64,000 bases of DNA. Source: Hymenobacter perfusus (lineage in GTDB: Bacteria; Bacteroidota; Bacteroidia; Cytophagales; Hymenobacteraceae). Positions 25,834 to 34,029 of this stretch are shown one piece after another; within the stretch, counting starts at the first letter, position 1; each line of letters opens with the position of its first letter. Under the pieces are notes generated by a model. It searched no databases, was not told the origin of the DNA, and worked only from the letters and a program-made list of their open reading frames with translations. The stretch is from the NCBI RefSeq assembly GCF_003944765.1, contig NZ_RWIU01000002.1, positions 805,159-869,158 of the forward strand. The letters are read 5' to 3'. The translations under genes and the position numbers were made by a program.

Positions 25834-25924
25834 GTCATGCTGAGCCTGTCGAAGCATCTCTACCGCTTCGTTGAAGTACCATCACAACGAAGTGGTAGAG
25901 ATGTTTCGACAAGTTCAGCATGAC
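25834..25924. repeat. Dispersed palindromic repeat, family A
   Basis: Ends gtcatgctgagcctgtcg and cgacaagttcagcatgac; inner arms aagcatctctaccgcttcgtt and aacgaagtggtagagatgttt. This is the cleanest copy of the family in the window, in the gap after gatB. Confidence 0.88.
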
Positions 25925-26033
25925 CTTTACTGCTGCTGATGCGGCTGGCCCATCGTGGCTGCTCTGGCAATAAGGTGGCGCGGTTTTTATTTGTAACATC
26001 TGTCTTCCTGCTCACTTCACCACCTGAATAGCT

Positions 26034-26558
26034 ATGCGTTGCGTTGTTGTCGGATTATGCGTGCTGCTGACGGCTTGCCAGCGGCCTTCAGGGCCGGCCG
26101 CTACGACCTCATTGGGAGCGGGCGAGCGGCCAGCTGCTTCAATCCGCCGCGCCCCCGGTTTTACCCTGCCCACGGCCGCCGGCTCGTCGCTCACGCTCAG
26201 CAGCCTGCGTGGCAAGTATGTACTGCTTGATTTCTGGGCCAGCGGGTGCGTGCCCTGCGCGGCCGAAAGCCCAAACCTGCACAAAATCTACGGGCAGTTT
26301 CACTCGCGGGGGCTGGAAATTGTGCGCGTGTCGCTGGACGAGGACCCGGCCCGCTGGCACGCGGCCGTGGCCGCCGATACAATGGCGTGGCTCCACGTTT
26401 CGGACCTACGGGGCTGGCGGAGTCCGGTAGCCCAGGCCTACCAGGTGCGGATTCTGCCGTATTCGGTGCTGCTGAGTCCGGAGGGCCGGGTGCTGGCCAC
26501 CAACCTGCGCGGCCGGGCCCTGGGCCAGAAAATATCCGGATACATTCCGCTGGATTGA
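26034..26558 (+). CDS. TlpA-like thioredoxin-fold lipoprotein
   Basis: Lipoprotein of 174 residues (lipobox LLTAC, Cys about residue 15) with a single AhpC/TSA-redoxin domain: APGFTLPTAAG, LRGKYVLLDFWAS, active site GCVPCAAE, cis-Pro in RILPYSVLL. The CxxC pair is present as CVPC, but the Trp before it, nearly invariant in TlpA (WC.PC), is Gly, which should change redox behaviour. It is the first of three thioredoxin-like genes on this strand and lacks the DUF4369 domain of the others. Probably periplasmic thiol-disulfide exchange. Confidence 0.85.
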   Translation: MRCVVVGLCVLLTACQRPSGPAATTSLGAGERPAASIRRAPGFTLPTAAGSSLTLSSLRGKYVLLDFWASGCVPCAAESPNLHKIYGQFHSRGLEIVRVSLDEDPARWHAAVAADTMAWLHVSDLRGWRSPVAQAYQVRILPYSVLLSPEGRVLATNLRGRALGQKISGYIPLD

Positions 26559-26656
26559 AAGGGGCAAGGAACTGCACAATTACATCGGAATTTTGGGATA
26601 TATCGGGCGAAATGGGCAGTTTCGCGGTAGTATTTCCTTCTCTTCTATTCATTCCG

Positions 26657-27688
26657 ATGCTTACTGCTTTATTCCCCTGGCTGCTGGCCGTAGCCGCCAC
26701 CCCGCCCGCCTACGTGCTGCAGGGCCAGCTGACGGACGTTCCGGCCGGTACCACCATCTACCTCAAACATTACCAGAGCGGCTGGCACACAATTGATTCG
26801 GCCACGGTGGACGCTACGGGCCGCTGCGAAATGCGCGGGCTGCTGGACGCGCCTCTGCTGGCCTCGCTCCAGCTGAAAGGGCAGAAGCACATGTACCAGC
26901 TGCCGCTGCATCCTGGTGATGAGCTGACGTTTACGATGGAGCCAAATCCCAAACGGGAAACATTCCACTTTCAGGCCCGCGGGACGGTAGGGGTGGAGCA
27001 GTGGCAGCAGTTTCAGCAGGATATCTACCCGCAGATGTTTGGGGTGGCCCAGCTGCCGGCTAAAAACCGGGGCCTGCGCGAGCTGCGGGCCTTGGTGCGC
27101 CGCACGCCGGATACCTTTCTGGCCGCGCATCTCACCAAAAATTACCTGAGCCGCCAGGCCAGCCAGCAGGCGTTTGTCGATTCCATGACCACGGTACTGG
27201 CCCGGCGGCAACCGGCCCTGGCCGAAACCCAGAACCTGAGCACCCGCACCCACACGGCGGCCCTCACCGAAAAAGGCGGTGAGGTGGCCCCCGATTTCAC
27301 CCTGCCCACGGCGGCTGGCCCCTCGTTCGCGCTCAGCAGCCTGCGCGGCAAATACGTACTGGTGGATTTCTGGGCCAGCTGGTGCGGCCCCTGCCGCGCC
27401 GAAAACCCGCGTCTTCGCACCTTGTATCAGCAGTACCAGGCCAAGGGACTGGAAATCGTGAGCGTATCGGTGGATGCGGACGGGGGGAAGTGGCGCAAAG
27501 CCGTGAGCCAGGACCAGCTGCCCTGGACGCAGGTATCGGACCTAAAGGGCTGGGACTCGCCGGCGGCGCAGCTCTACGGCGTTTTAGCCGTACCCACCAC
27601 CGTACTCATTGCTCCCGATGGTCGGGTACTGGAGCGTAATCTGCGCGGGGAGGCTTTGGAAAAGCGGCTGCGGAAGCTCCTGCCCTAG
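26657..27688 (+). CDS. TlpA-family disulfide reductase with N-terminal DUF4369
   Basis: Protein of 343 residues with a signal peptide (MLTALFPWLLAVAA). Residues about 20-115 form a DUF4369 beta domain (YVLQGQLTDVPAGTTIYLKH). A helical linker follows, then a redoxin domain with APDFTLPTAAG, WASWCGPCRAE and cis-Pro (LAVPTTVLI). The standard WCGPC motif implies a working periplasmic thiol oxidoreductase. Its catalytic region is closely similar to the preceding gene (LPTAAG, SSLRGKYVL), pointing to local duplication. Start at the ATG at 26657; longer frames run through the previous gene. Confidence 0.92.
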   Translation: MLTALFPWLLAVAATPPAYVLQGQLTDVPAGTTIYLKHYQSGWHTIDSATVDATGRCEMRGLLDAPLLASLQLKGQKHMYQLPLHPGDELTFTMEPNPKRETFHFQARGTVGVEQWQQFQQDIYPQMFGVAQLPAKNRGLRELRALVRRTPDTFLAAHLTKNYLSRQASQQAFVDSMTTVLARRQPALAETQNLSTRTHTAALTEKGGEVAPDFTLPTAAGPSFALSSLRGKYVLVDFWASWCGPCRAENPRLRTLYQQYQAKGLEIVSVSVDADGGKWRKAVSQDQLPWTQVSDLKGWDSPAAQLYGVLAVPTTVLIAPDGRVLERNLRGEALEKRLRKLLP

Positions 27689-27829
27689 GGCTGGGGGAAG
27701 CGGTGAACCAGCGTGGCCGGGAAGTGGTTACAGGGCGGGCGGGGCAATTCCGGCCAAAATAGGCAACTTGCGGCCCGTTTCCCCGTCCCTTTTCTACTCC
27801 GCCGATTCATCTGTCGGTCTGCTTTCTGA

Positions 27830-28987
27830 ATGATGCACAAAATGAAGAGCCTGCTCTACCTGGGTGCCCTGCTGGGCATGGCCAACGCCTGTAATAAGAA
27901 CACAACTCCTACCACTGGCGACACTGATGCCACGGGCTACCAGCTTAATGGCCAGTTCCAGAATGCCCCGGCCGGCACCAAGGTGTACCTGGCTGAGCTG
28001 GGTGAAACCCAGTTCGTATCGCGCGATACGGCCACGGTGGACGAAAAGGGCCAGTTTAAATTTGCCGGTGCTCTGCCCGAAACTGGCCTCTACCAGGTGA
28101 AAACCTCCGACCAGAACCAGGCCCTGGTGGTGCTCGGCAACGGCAGCCGCCTGGAACTGACCGGCGACGCGCAGAAGCTGGCCGCCACCTACGCCGTGAA
28201 AGGCTCCCCCGACTCGGAGCTGCTGCGGCAGGTAAACCAGGCCCTGCAAACCAGCCAGCAGCAGATGCAGCAGCTGATGCCGCGTCTGGAGCAGCGGTAT
28301 ACCCAGGCCGCCCAGGCCGGCCGCCAGGATTCGATGCAGGCCATTCAGCGGCAGGCCGAACTGGTGCAAAGCATGGGCCAGCGCGAGGTGGTCCGGCTGG
28401 TGCGCCAGAACCCCGGCTCCATCGTGTCGGGCTTTGTGGTGAGCAGCGTACTAAACCCCGATGAGAACTTCACCCTGGCCGATTCGGTGGCTACGCAGCT
28501 GAAAGTCAGCCAGCCCAATTCGCGCTATACCAAGGCCCTGGTGGCCCGCCTGGAGCCGCTGCGGGCCACGGCTGTTGGTACCACGGCCCCGGAAATCAGC
28601 CTGGCTGCTCCCGATGGCAAGAACTTGCCGCTGACCAGCCTGCGCGGCAAGTACGTGCTCATTGATTTCTGGGCCAGCTGGTGCGGCCCCTGCCGCCGCG
28701 AGAATCCCAACGTGGTGAAGGCCTACAACAAGTTCAAAGGCAAAGGCTTCGAAATCTACGGCGTCTCGTTCGACCAGGACCGCGCCAAGTGGCTGAAGGC
28801 CATCGAAGCCGACGGCCTCGTGTGGAAGCACGTTTCGGACCTGAAAGGCTGGGAGTCGGCCGCCGGCCAGACCTACGGCATCAAGTCCATTCCCGCCTCC
28901 ATTCTGCTCGACCCTCAGGGCCGCATCATCGGTAAAAACCTGCGCGGCGAAGCCCTGGAAGCCAAGCTGGCTTCGGTGTTGAAGTAA
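27830..28987 (+). CDS. TlpA-family thioredoxin lipoprotein with DUF4369
   Basis: Protein of 385 residues, lipoprotein (MKSLLYLGALLGMANACNK). It has a DUF4369 domain (YQLNGQFQNAPAGTKVYLAE), a Gln-rich helical middle (QQQMQQLMPRLEQRY) and a redoxin domain with WASWCGPCRRE, cis-Pro (IKSIPASILL) and a C-terminal NLRGEALE shared with the other two copies. Starts at 27830 or at the ATG at 27842 (MKSLLYL), which fits the signal peptide better. Third in the tandem thioredoxin array. Confidence 0.93.
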   Translation: MMHKMKSLLYLGALLGMANACNKNTTPTTGDTDATGYQLNGQFQNAPAGTKVYLAELGETQFVSRDTATVDEKGQFKFAGALPETGLYQVKTSDQNQALVVLGNGSRLELTGDAQKLAATYAVKGSPDSELLRQVNQALQTSQQQMQQLMPRLEQRYTQAAQAGRQDSMQAIQRQAELVQSMGQREVVRLVRQNPGSIVSGFVVSSVLNPDENFTLADSVATQLKVSQPNSRYTKALVARLEPLRATAVGTTAPEISLAAPDGKNLPLTSLRGKYVLIDFWASWCGPCRRENPNVVKAYNKFKGKGFEIYGVSFDQDRAKWLKAIEADGLVWKHVSDLKGWESAAGQTYGIKSIPASILLDPQGRIIGKNLRGEALEAKLASVLK

Positions 28988-29006
28988 GGTGAATTGCTAA
29001 AAACAG

Positions 29007-29036
29007 AAAGCCGGCTCTGAATAGGGCCGGCTTTTA
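29007..29036 (+). terminator. Rho-independent terminator
   Basis: Stem aaagccggctct / agggccggcttt with one mismatch and a T-run, 20 bases after the third TlpA-like gene. Confidence 0.8.
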
Positions 29037-29094
29037 TTGTTTTATTCGCGTCAATAAATGACAATACAAGTAGAAAGTAAAATTTAGAATAAAA

Positions 29095-29448
29095 ATGAAA
29101 CGAGAGAAAGGATACCAGCTAATCGAAGTGGATATTTCTAATGCTTTGATACATCACACCGCAATAGAGGTTGCAGTTACAGTATTCTTATGGCTAGTAG
29201 ATACTCTAAAAAAGGATAAAGCATTAGATAGCCTACCTGTGGAAATAGAATTGATTGCTGCACAATACGTTAATCAATATCCATGTATAGGTGTTTATTA
29301 TCTAGATCCTAGTGTAAAAGATATTGGTCCTCTGATTGAAAAATTAGTTAATTCTTATATGAATAGCGCAAGCTTTATAGACTTTTATAAATTTGCTATT
29401 GCTAACGAACGTGCTGTTGATGATTTTATTCGGTACTTAAAAGAATAA
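29095..29448 (+). CDS. AT-rich small protein of unknown function
   Basis: Protein of 117 residues, soluble and mostly helical (IHHTAIEVAVTVFLWLVDTL, IGPLIEKLVNSYMN). Codon use is strikingly AT-rich (AAA, ATT, GAT, TTA dominate), unlike the GC-rich genes on either side, which points to recent transfer. It follows a terminator and is flanked downstream, 3 bases away, by a convergent gene. No family recognised; no partner gene visible. Confidence 0.65.
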   Translation: MKREKGYQLIEVDISNALIHHTAIEVAVTVFLWLVDTLKKDKALDSLPVEIELIAAQYVNQYPCIGVYYLDPSVKDIGPLIEKLVNSYMNSASFIDFYKFAIANERAVDDFIRYLKE

Positions 29449-29451
29449 CCG

Positions 29452-30324
29452 TTACCCCAGAAACATCCGTTGTACAGACTGCCAGAGCTGTTTTTTGCGG
29501 CCGGCATCGTACTCCAGCATCTCGATTTCACTGGCCCCGAGGAAGGCGGTGTCGCCGTAGAGGAGCACGGGCTCGTAGGGCTGGGTGGTGTACACGGCCA
29601 CGTCGAGCAGGTTTTTGCCGAAGGCCAGAAACTGCCGGGCTGCCAGGTGCTGGCGCAGGCTACACAGGGCTACCGGGAACTTCTCGTGCTCCACGTTCAC
29701 CAGCACCACGTCTTCCATCACCAGGCGCAGGGCCTTGAGTAGGTTATTGAGGAACACGTTGCGCGGCAGCTTGCGGAACTGCTCGGGCGACACGCGCACC
29801 AGAATCACCAGCCCCTGGGCGTTGCTGCCCAGCGTGGCAAACGGAATGTGCGCCACCGGCGACTGGGTGGGCGTGGGCTGCACCCGTCCCGCCGGGGCCG
29901 GCGCGGCGGCCGGCAGCTGGGCCAGCGGTAGTGTGCCGAGGGGCTGCACCGGAGTGGATACCGCCTGCACCGGCGCGGGCGGCACTGAGGCTACCGCTTT
30001 TGGAGCGGGTGGTAGTGGGGCAGGAGCCGCCGCGGCAACGGGCGGAACCACCGGAGCCGACACAGGTACGGCCGGGCGGGCAGGAGCCAGCGGCGCAGGT
30101 GCGGCCGCCGGAGCTACGGGTGGCTGAGGCGCTACTGGCCGCGGCGTGAGCAATGGTTGGGTGTTGGCTGGCACGGGAACAGCCAATGGCAGGTTTCCGG
30201 CCGGATGGGTAGCTGCCGCCACCGCGCTGGCCTCTGGAGCCACCGCACCGGGCTCGGGCACTACGTAAAGCGCGGAGCCGGTGTAGAAGTTCTGAAAAAA
30301 GGCGAGTGTGGCGGCAGTATCCAT
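29452..30324 (-). CDS. Pro/Ala-rich protein with a conserved C-terminal domain (possibly Pol III psi-like)
   Basis: Protein of 290 residues in three parts: a short N-terminal helix (AATLAFFQNFYTG), a ~130-residue Pro/Ala linker, and a conserved C-terminal ~115 residues beginning GLVILVRVSPEQFRKLPRN. In that domain FLNNLLKALRLVMEDVVLVNV, FLAFGKNLLDVAVY and KKQLWQSVQRMFL follow the pattern of DNA polymerase III psi (HolD): an early strand, a central helix and a closing Lys-x-x-LW-x-x-x helix. The N-terminal helix on a flexible linker is how psi contacts the clamp loader in E. coli. This is inference from pattern, not a proven assignment; it may simply be an unnamed Bacteroidota family. Confidence 0.6.
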   Translation of the reverse strand: MDTAATLAFFQNFYTGSALYVVPEPGAVAPEASAVAAATHPAGNLPLAVPVPANTQPLLTPRPVAPQPPVAPAAAPAPLAPARPAVPVSAPVVPPVAAAAPAPLPPAPKAVASVPPAPVQAVSTPVQPLGTLPLAQLPAAAPAPAGRVQPTPTQSPVAHIPFATLGSNAQGLVILVRVSPEQFRKLPRNVFLNNLLKALRLVMEDVVLVNVEHEKFPVALCSLRQHLAARQFLAFGKNLLDVAVYTTQPYEPVLLYGDTAFLGASEIEMLEYDAGRKKQLWQSVQRMFLG

Positions 30325-30385
30325 CGACGAAAACAGGAAAGCAATAGAAAAAATGCATCGGTGGGAAGCCGATGCAGCTTAGGCC

Positions 30386-30907
30386 TTATTCCAGCTCAAA
30401 TAATGCTCTCAGCTCGGTAGCCTCGTGCGGGTTCATGCGGCCGCCCAGCACCAAGCGCAGCTGGCGGCGGCGCAGGGCACCTTCGTAGAGAGCAATTTCC
30501 TCGGCCGTTTCGGGCACGGCGTCCGGCACGTCGATAGGGCGGCCCGACTGGTCCACGGCTACAAAGGTGAGGAAAGCCTCGTTGCTCTTGATTTTGGTGC
30601 CGCTCGGAATGTCCTCGGCCCACACGTTGATGTGCACTTCCATGCTGGAACTGAAGGAACGCGTCACCTGCGACTCGAGCGTGACCACGCTGCCCAGCTT
30701 AATGCCTTCCCGGAACGAGACGTTATCCACGGAGGCCGTCACCACGATGCGGTTGGAGTGGCGCTGGGCCGAAATGGCCGCGCACACGTCCATCAGGTGC
30801 ATCATGCGGCCGCCCATAAGGTTGTTGAGCGTATTGGTATCGTTGGGGAGCACCAGTTCGGTCATTCGAACGAACGAGTCTTGCACCGGCTTCTGTTTGC
30901 GCAGCAT
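30386..30907 (-). CDS. Acyl-CoA thioesterase, hotdog fold (YciA/BFIT type)
   Basis: Cytosolic thioesterase of 173 residues. Features: TELVLPNDTNTLNNLMGGRMMHLMDVCAAISA (the N-x-x-GG-x-x-x-x-x-D catalytic stretch), ASVDNVSFREGIKLG and NEAFLTFVAVDQSGRP. A C-terminal tail (LRRRQLRLVLG) matches long-chain acyl-CoA hydrolases. The start at MLRKQKPVQDSF is supported by a TACCTTTG promoter element 30 bases upstream. The window has a second, shorter paralog at 50711. Confidence 0.9.
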   Translation of the reverse strand: MLRKQKPVQDSFVRMTELVLPNDTNTLNNLMGGRMMHLMDVCAAISAQRHSNRIVVTASVDNVSFREGIKLGSVVTLESQVTRSFSSSMEVHINVWAEDIPSGTKIKSNEAFLTFVAVDQSGRPIDVPDAVPETAEEIALYEGALRRRQLRLVLGGRMNPHEATELRALFELE

Positions 30908-30936
30908 CAGGAAAAAAAGGTCAGGTAGTACAACCG

Positions 30937-30944
30937 CAAAGGTA
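30937..30944 (-). promoter_or_regulatory. Bacteroidota-type -7 promoter element
   Basis: Reads TACCTTTG on the minus strand, 30 bases before the thioesterase ATG, at normal spacing for a short 5' leader. Confidence 0.55.
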
Positions 30945-30950
30945 CAAGGG

Positions 30951-31052
30951 GTGAAATTGTGAAGTGGTGAAATTGTGAGTTTGCTGCTCGGCATGCGCTA
31001 TCAGTGCAGATTGAACATCGAACTCATAATTTCACTACCTCACCATTTCACA
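30951..31052. repeat. Low-complexity palindrome, family D
   Basis: Arms gtgaaattgtgaagtggtga and actcataatttcactacctc..atttcac surround a non-repetitive centre. The right arm contains the stop codon of the pcm gene (31048). Confidence 0.65.
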
Positions 31053-31704
31053 TCTTCCCCCAGCCGGCCTGGCCCAGCAGCGGCACGAAGCGGAATTCCT
31101 CCAGCTCCTGGCGGGAGAATTCCTCCTCGCTTTCCCGCACCACGCGCATCATGCGCTGGGTGGTTTCGTCGCCCACCGGAATAATCAGTGCGCCGCCCAC
31201 GCGCAGCTGGCGCAGCAGGGGGCGGGGCAGGGTAGGCGAGCCGGCCGTAACGATAATCTTGTCAAAGGGCGCGTGCTGGGGCAGGCCCATTGAGCCGTCG
31301 CCGCAGAACAGGTGTGGGGTGAGCTGCATGGCCGTGAGGCGGCGGGCCGTGCGCTCGAACAGCACCTGGTTGTACTCGATGCTGAATACGTGGGGTGTGA
31401 GCTCCAGCAGCACGCTGCACTGGTAGCCCGAGCCGGTCCCGATTTCCAGCACCCGGTCGGTGGGGCGTACCTGCAATAGCTCGGTCTGGTAGGCCACCGT
31501 GTAGGGCTGCGAAATCGTCTGGCCCTCGCCGATGGGGAAGGCCTTATCCTGGTAAGCGTGGGGCTGAAAGGCGGCGTCGAAAAACAGGTGGCGCGGCACC
31601 GTGCCGATGGCCGTCAGCACCCGTTCATCCCGGATGCCCTTGCGGCGCAGCTCCTCCACCAGGGTGCGGCGCATTCCTCGATGACGGTACGTATCGGTGT
31701 GCAT
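31048..31704 (-). CDS. pcm: Protein-L-isoaspartate O-methyltransferase
   Basis: SAM-dependent repair of isoaspartyl residues in aged proteins. The protein has 218 residues. Motifs: VPRHLFF, GEGQTISQPYTVAYQTELL, motif I VLEIGTGSGYQCSVL, SIEYNQVLFE, FCGDGSMGLP, DKIIVTAG and GGALIIPVGD. Start at MHTDTYRHRGMRR; the upstream frame to 31872 overlaps the divergent promoter. Its stop lies in a family D repeat. Confidence 0.96.
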   Translation of the reverse strand: MHTDTYRHRGMRRTLVEELRRKGIRDERVLTAIGTVPRHLFFDAAFQPHAYQDKAFPIGEGQTISQPYTVAYQTELLQVRPTDRVLEIGTGSGYQCSVLLELTPHVFSIEYNQVLFERTARRLTAMQLTPHLFCGDGSMGLPQHAPFDKIIVTAGSPTLPRPLLRQLRVGGALIIPVGDETTQRMMRVVRESEEEFSRQELEEFRFVPLLGQAGWGKM

Positions 31705-31782
31705 AAGCGGCAGGAAAAGGCGAAACCGGCAGCCTGTCGGCCCCGGCAAAAGCAAGCGGCCGTTCGGATAGCGGGGTTTTCC

Positions 31783-31790
31783 TACCTTTG
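31783..31790 (+). promoter_or_regulatory. Bacteroidota-type -7 promoter element
   Basis: TACCTTTG, 14 bases before the ATG of the sugar transferase. The predicted transcript would start within about 8 bases of that ATG, so it would be nearly leaderless, or translation starts at a later codon. Confidence 0.5.
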
Positions 31791-31804
31791 CGCAACTCCG
31801 AAAA

Positions 31805-33325
31805 ATGGCCCGCACGGGCTTTTCAAGGCCCGGCCAAAGCGTAAAACTACAGCTTCGGCCGCACAAAATCACCCCCTGGTACCGGTCCGGCCGGTTAGTT
31901 CTTCTGCTCTTGATTCGTACTCTCCAAAAACTGAAGCTGATAGCCGCCGACTTCGGCGCGGCCCTGTTGGCGTGGGTATGTTTTTTTCTGCTCCGTAAGT
32001 ACCTGCTGCGCGAAATCAGTGCCGAGTACCACTTTGCCGCCGATGCAGCTTTCCTCTCCGGCTCAGCCCTGATGATTGCCGCCTTCTGGACCGGTCTCTA
32101 TGCGCTGCTGGGCGAGTACAGTGACATTTTTCGTAAGTCGCGGCTGGCGGAGGTTATCCGCCTGGGCCGCGTGTCGCTGCTAGGGGCCATCCTGATTTTC
32201 TTCGTGCTGCTGCTCGACGATCAGGGCGTGCAGAACTACCGGAGCTACTACAAAACCATTTCGGCCTACTTCCTGCTGCACTTCACCATTACGGCCGTGC
32301 TGCGCATCTGGGCCGTGAGCAGCGTGCAGCGGCTGGTGCGCGGAGGTGTTATTTCCTTTAACACCTTGCTGGTGGGTTCCGGGGCCCTGGCCCGCGACAC
32401 GTTTCAGGAGCTGCAGCGCACCGGCCGGCACCTGGGGCTGCAACTGGTAGGCTTTACGCCTCTGGGCGATACGGTGGATGAGATGCTGGCCGCCGACCTG
32501 CCCGCCCGGGGCTCGTACCGCCGGCTGCCGGCCCTCATCCGGGCTCTGCACGTGGAGCAGATTGTCATTGCCATTGAGCCCTCGGAACACCGCGTGATTG
32601 AGGAAATCCTGACGCTGCTGGAAGGCTCGCCCGTGCGCATCAGCATCCTGCCCGACCTGTACCAGATGCTGCTGGGCTCGGTGAAGGTGAGCCACGTGTT
32701 CGGCACCCCGCTCATTGAAATCAAGCAGGACCTGCTGCCGCTCTGGCAGAAAGTGCTCAAGCGCCTGATTGACGTGGTGGCGTCCTGCCTGTTTCTGCTG
32801 CTGGCCTGGCCGGTGTATGCCTTCACGGCCGTGATGGTGAAGCTTTCCTCGCCGGGGCCGGTGTTTTACTCGCAGGAGCGCATCGGGCGGTACGCCCAGC
32901 CGTTCCGCATCTACAAGTTCCGCTCCATGTACGTGGACGCCGAAAAGCAGGGTCCCGCCCTCAGCTCCGACCACGACCCGCGCATCACGCCCTGGGGCCG
33001 CTTCATGCGCAAGGTGCGCCTCGATGAGCTGCCCCAGTTCTGGAACGTCATCAAGGGCGATATGAGCATTGTGGGGCCGCGCCCGGAGCGCCGCTTCTTC
33101 ATCGACCAGATTGTGCAGATTGCGCCCCACTACCGCCACCTGCACCGCGTGCGGCCCGGCCTCACCAGCCTCGGCCAGGTGAAGTACGGCTACGCCGAAA
33201 CCGTGGCCCAGATGGTCGAGCGCCTCAAATTCGACATCCTCTACATCGAAAACATGAGCCTGGCCATGGACTTTCGGGTGCTGCTCTACACGTTGAAGAT
33301 TATCATCGAGGGGCGGGGTAAGTAG
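31805..33325 (+). CDS. Undecaprenyl-phosphate sugar phosphotransferase (WbaP/WcaJ type)
   Basis: Starts exopolysaccharide or O-unit synthesis by moving a sugar-phosphate onto undecaprenyl phosphate. Protein of 506 residues. Four N-terminal membrane helices (about 40-60, 75-100, 120-140, 155-175) precede a CoA-binding-like cytosolic domain (FNTLLVGSGALARDTF). Another helix leads to the bacterial sugar transferase domain: KRLIDVVAS, SSPGPVFYSQERIGR, FRIYKFRSM, LDELPQFWNVIKGDMSIVGPRP and VRPGLTSLGQV. All catalytic motifs are intact. No other polysaccharide gene adjoins it, so it may be a housekeeping initiator. Confidence 0.95.
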   Translation: MARTGFSRPGQSVKLQLRPHKITPWYRSGRLVLLLLIRTLQKLKLIAADFGAALLAWVCFFLLRKYLLREISAEYHFAADAAFLSGSALMIAAFWTGLYALLGEYSDIFRKSRLAEVIRLGRVSLLGAILIFFVLLLDDQGVQNYRSYYKTISAYFLLHFTITAVLRIWAVSSVQRLVRGGVISFNTLLVGSGALARDTFQELQRTGRHLGLQLVGFTPLGDTVDEMLAADLPARGSYRRLPALIRALHVEQIVIAIEPSEHRVIEEILTLLEGSPVRISILPDLYQMLLGSVKVSHVFGTPLIEIKQDLLPLWQKVLKRLIDVVASCLFLLLAWPVYAFTAVMVKLSSPGPVFYSQERIGRYAQPFRIYKFRSMYVDAEKQGPALSSDHDPRITPWGRFMRKVRLDELPQFWNVIKGDMSIVGPRPERRFFIDQIVQIAPHYRHLHRVRPGLTSLGQVKYGYAETVAQMVERLKFDILYIENMSLAMDFRVLLYTLKIIIEGRGK

Positions 33326-33330
33326 GAATT

Positions 33331-33433
33331 AATTCTGAGAGATGAATGCTGAATTATGAATTGGAGCCGGTGGCAAACTGTGGCGGGCTTCAGGGGTTAA
33401 TTCATCACTCATCACTCATCACTCATAATTCAA
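33331..33433. repeat. Low-complexity palindrome, family D, with ATCACTC tandem repeats
   Basis: Arms aattaattctgagagatga and the tandem (atcactc)n ending ataattcaat enclose a GC-rich centre. It fills the gap between the sugar transferase and ribE, and ends at the ribE start codon. Confidence 0.6.
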
Positions 33434-33438
33434 TAGCA

Positions 33439-34029
33439 TTGTTCACCGGCATCATTGAAACTCTTGGCACCATCACGGATGTGCGCCGCGAAAACTCCAA
33501 TATTCACTTCACCGTGCAGTCGGGCTTTGCCCAGGAGCTGAAAATCGACCAGAGCGTGGCCCACGACGGCGTGTGCCTGACGGTGGTAGCCGTGGACGGC
33601 ATGGCCGGCACCCACGTGGTAACCGCCATCGACGAGACGCTGCAGAAAACCAACCTGAACGCCTGGGCACCCGGCCGCCGCGTGAACCTGGAGCGGTGCC
33701 TCTCGGCCAACGGCCGCTTCGATGGCCACATTGTGCAGGGCCACGTGGACCTCACGGCCGAGTGCGAGTCGGTGGAGGACCAGAACGGCAGCTGGCTCTA
33801 CCGGTTCCGCCACGTGCCCGGCCCCGGCCGCGTAACGGTGGAAAAAGGCTCCATCTGCATCAACGGCACCAGCCTCACCTGCTTCAATAGCACCGACGAC
33901 GGCTTCTCCGTGGCCATCATTCCCTACACCTACGAGCACACCACCTTCCAGGACCTGCGCCCCGGCCACCAGGTAAACCTGGAGTTCGACATCGTGGGCA
34001 AGTACGTGGCCAAGCTGCTGGGGAAGTAG
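33439..34029 (+). CDS. ribE: Riboflavin synthase alpha chain
   Basis: Dismutates two 6,7-dimethyl-8-ribityllumazine molecules to riboflavin. Two lumazine-binding repeats are seen: FTGIIETLGTI with DGVCLTVVAV, and GHIVQGHVDLTAE with KGSICINGTSLT and IPYTYEHTTF. The protein has 196 residues if a TTG at 33439 is the start, which puts FTGIIE at the N-terminus as in all homologues. An upstream ATG at 33346 would add 31 residues derived from a repeat, so I reject it. Other rib genes are not adjacent. Confidence 0.95.
   Translation: MFTGIIETLGTITDVRRENSNIHFTVQSGFAQELKIDQSVAHDGVCLTVVAVDGMAGTHVVTAIDETLQKTNLNAWAPGRRVNLERCLSANGRFDGHIVQGHVDLTAECESVEDQNGSWLYRFRHVPGPGRVTVEKGSICINGTSLTCFNSTDDGFSVAIIPYTYEHTTFQDLRPGHQVNLEFDIVGKYVAKLLGK

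Noticed and set aside
33346..33438. Upstream ATG start for ribE
   Set aside because: The extra 31 residues come from repeat DNA; all homologues begin with the FTGIIE stretch, reached from the TTG at 33439.
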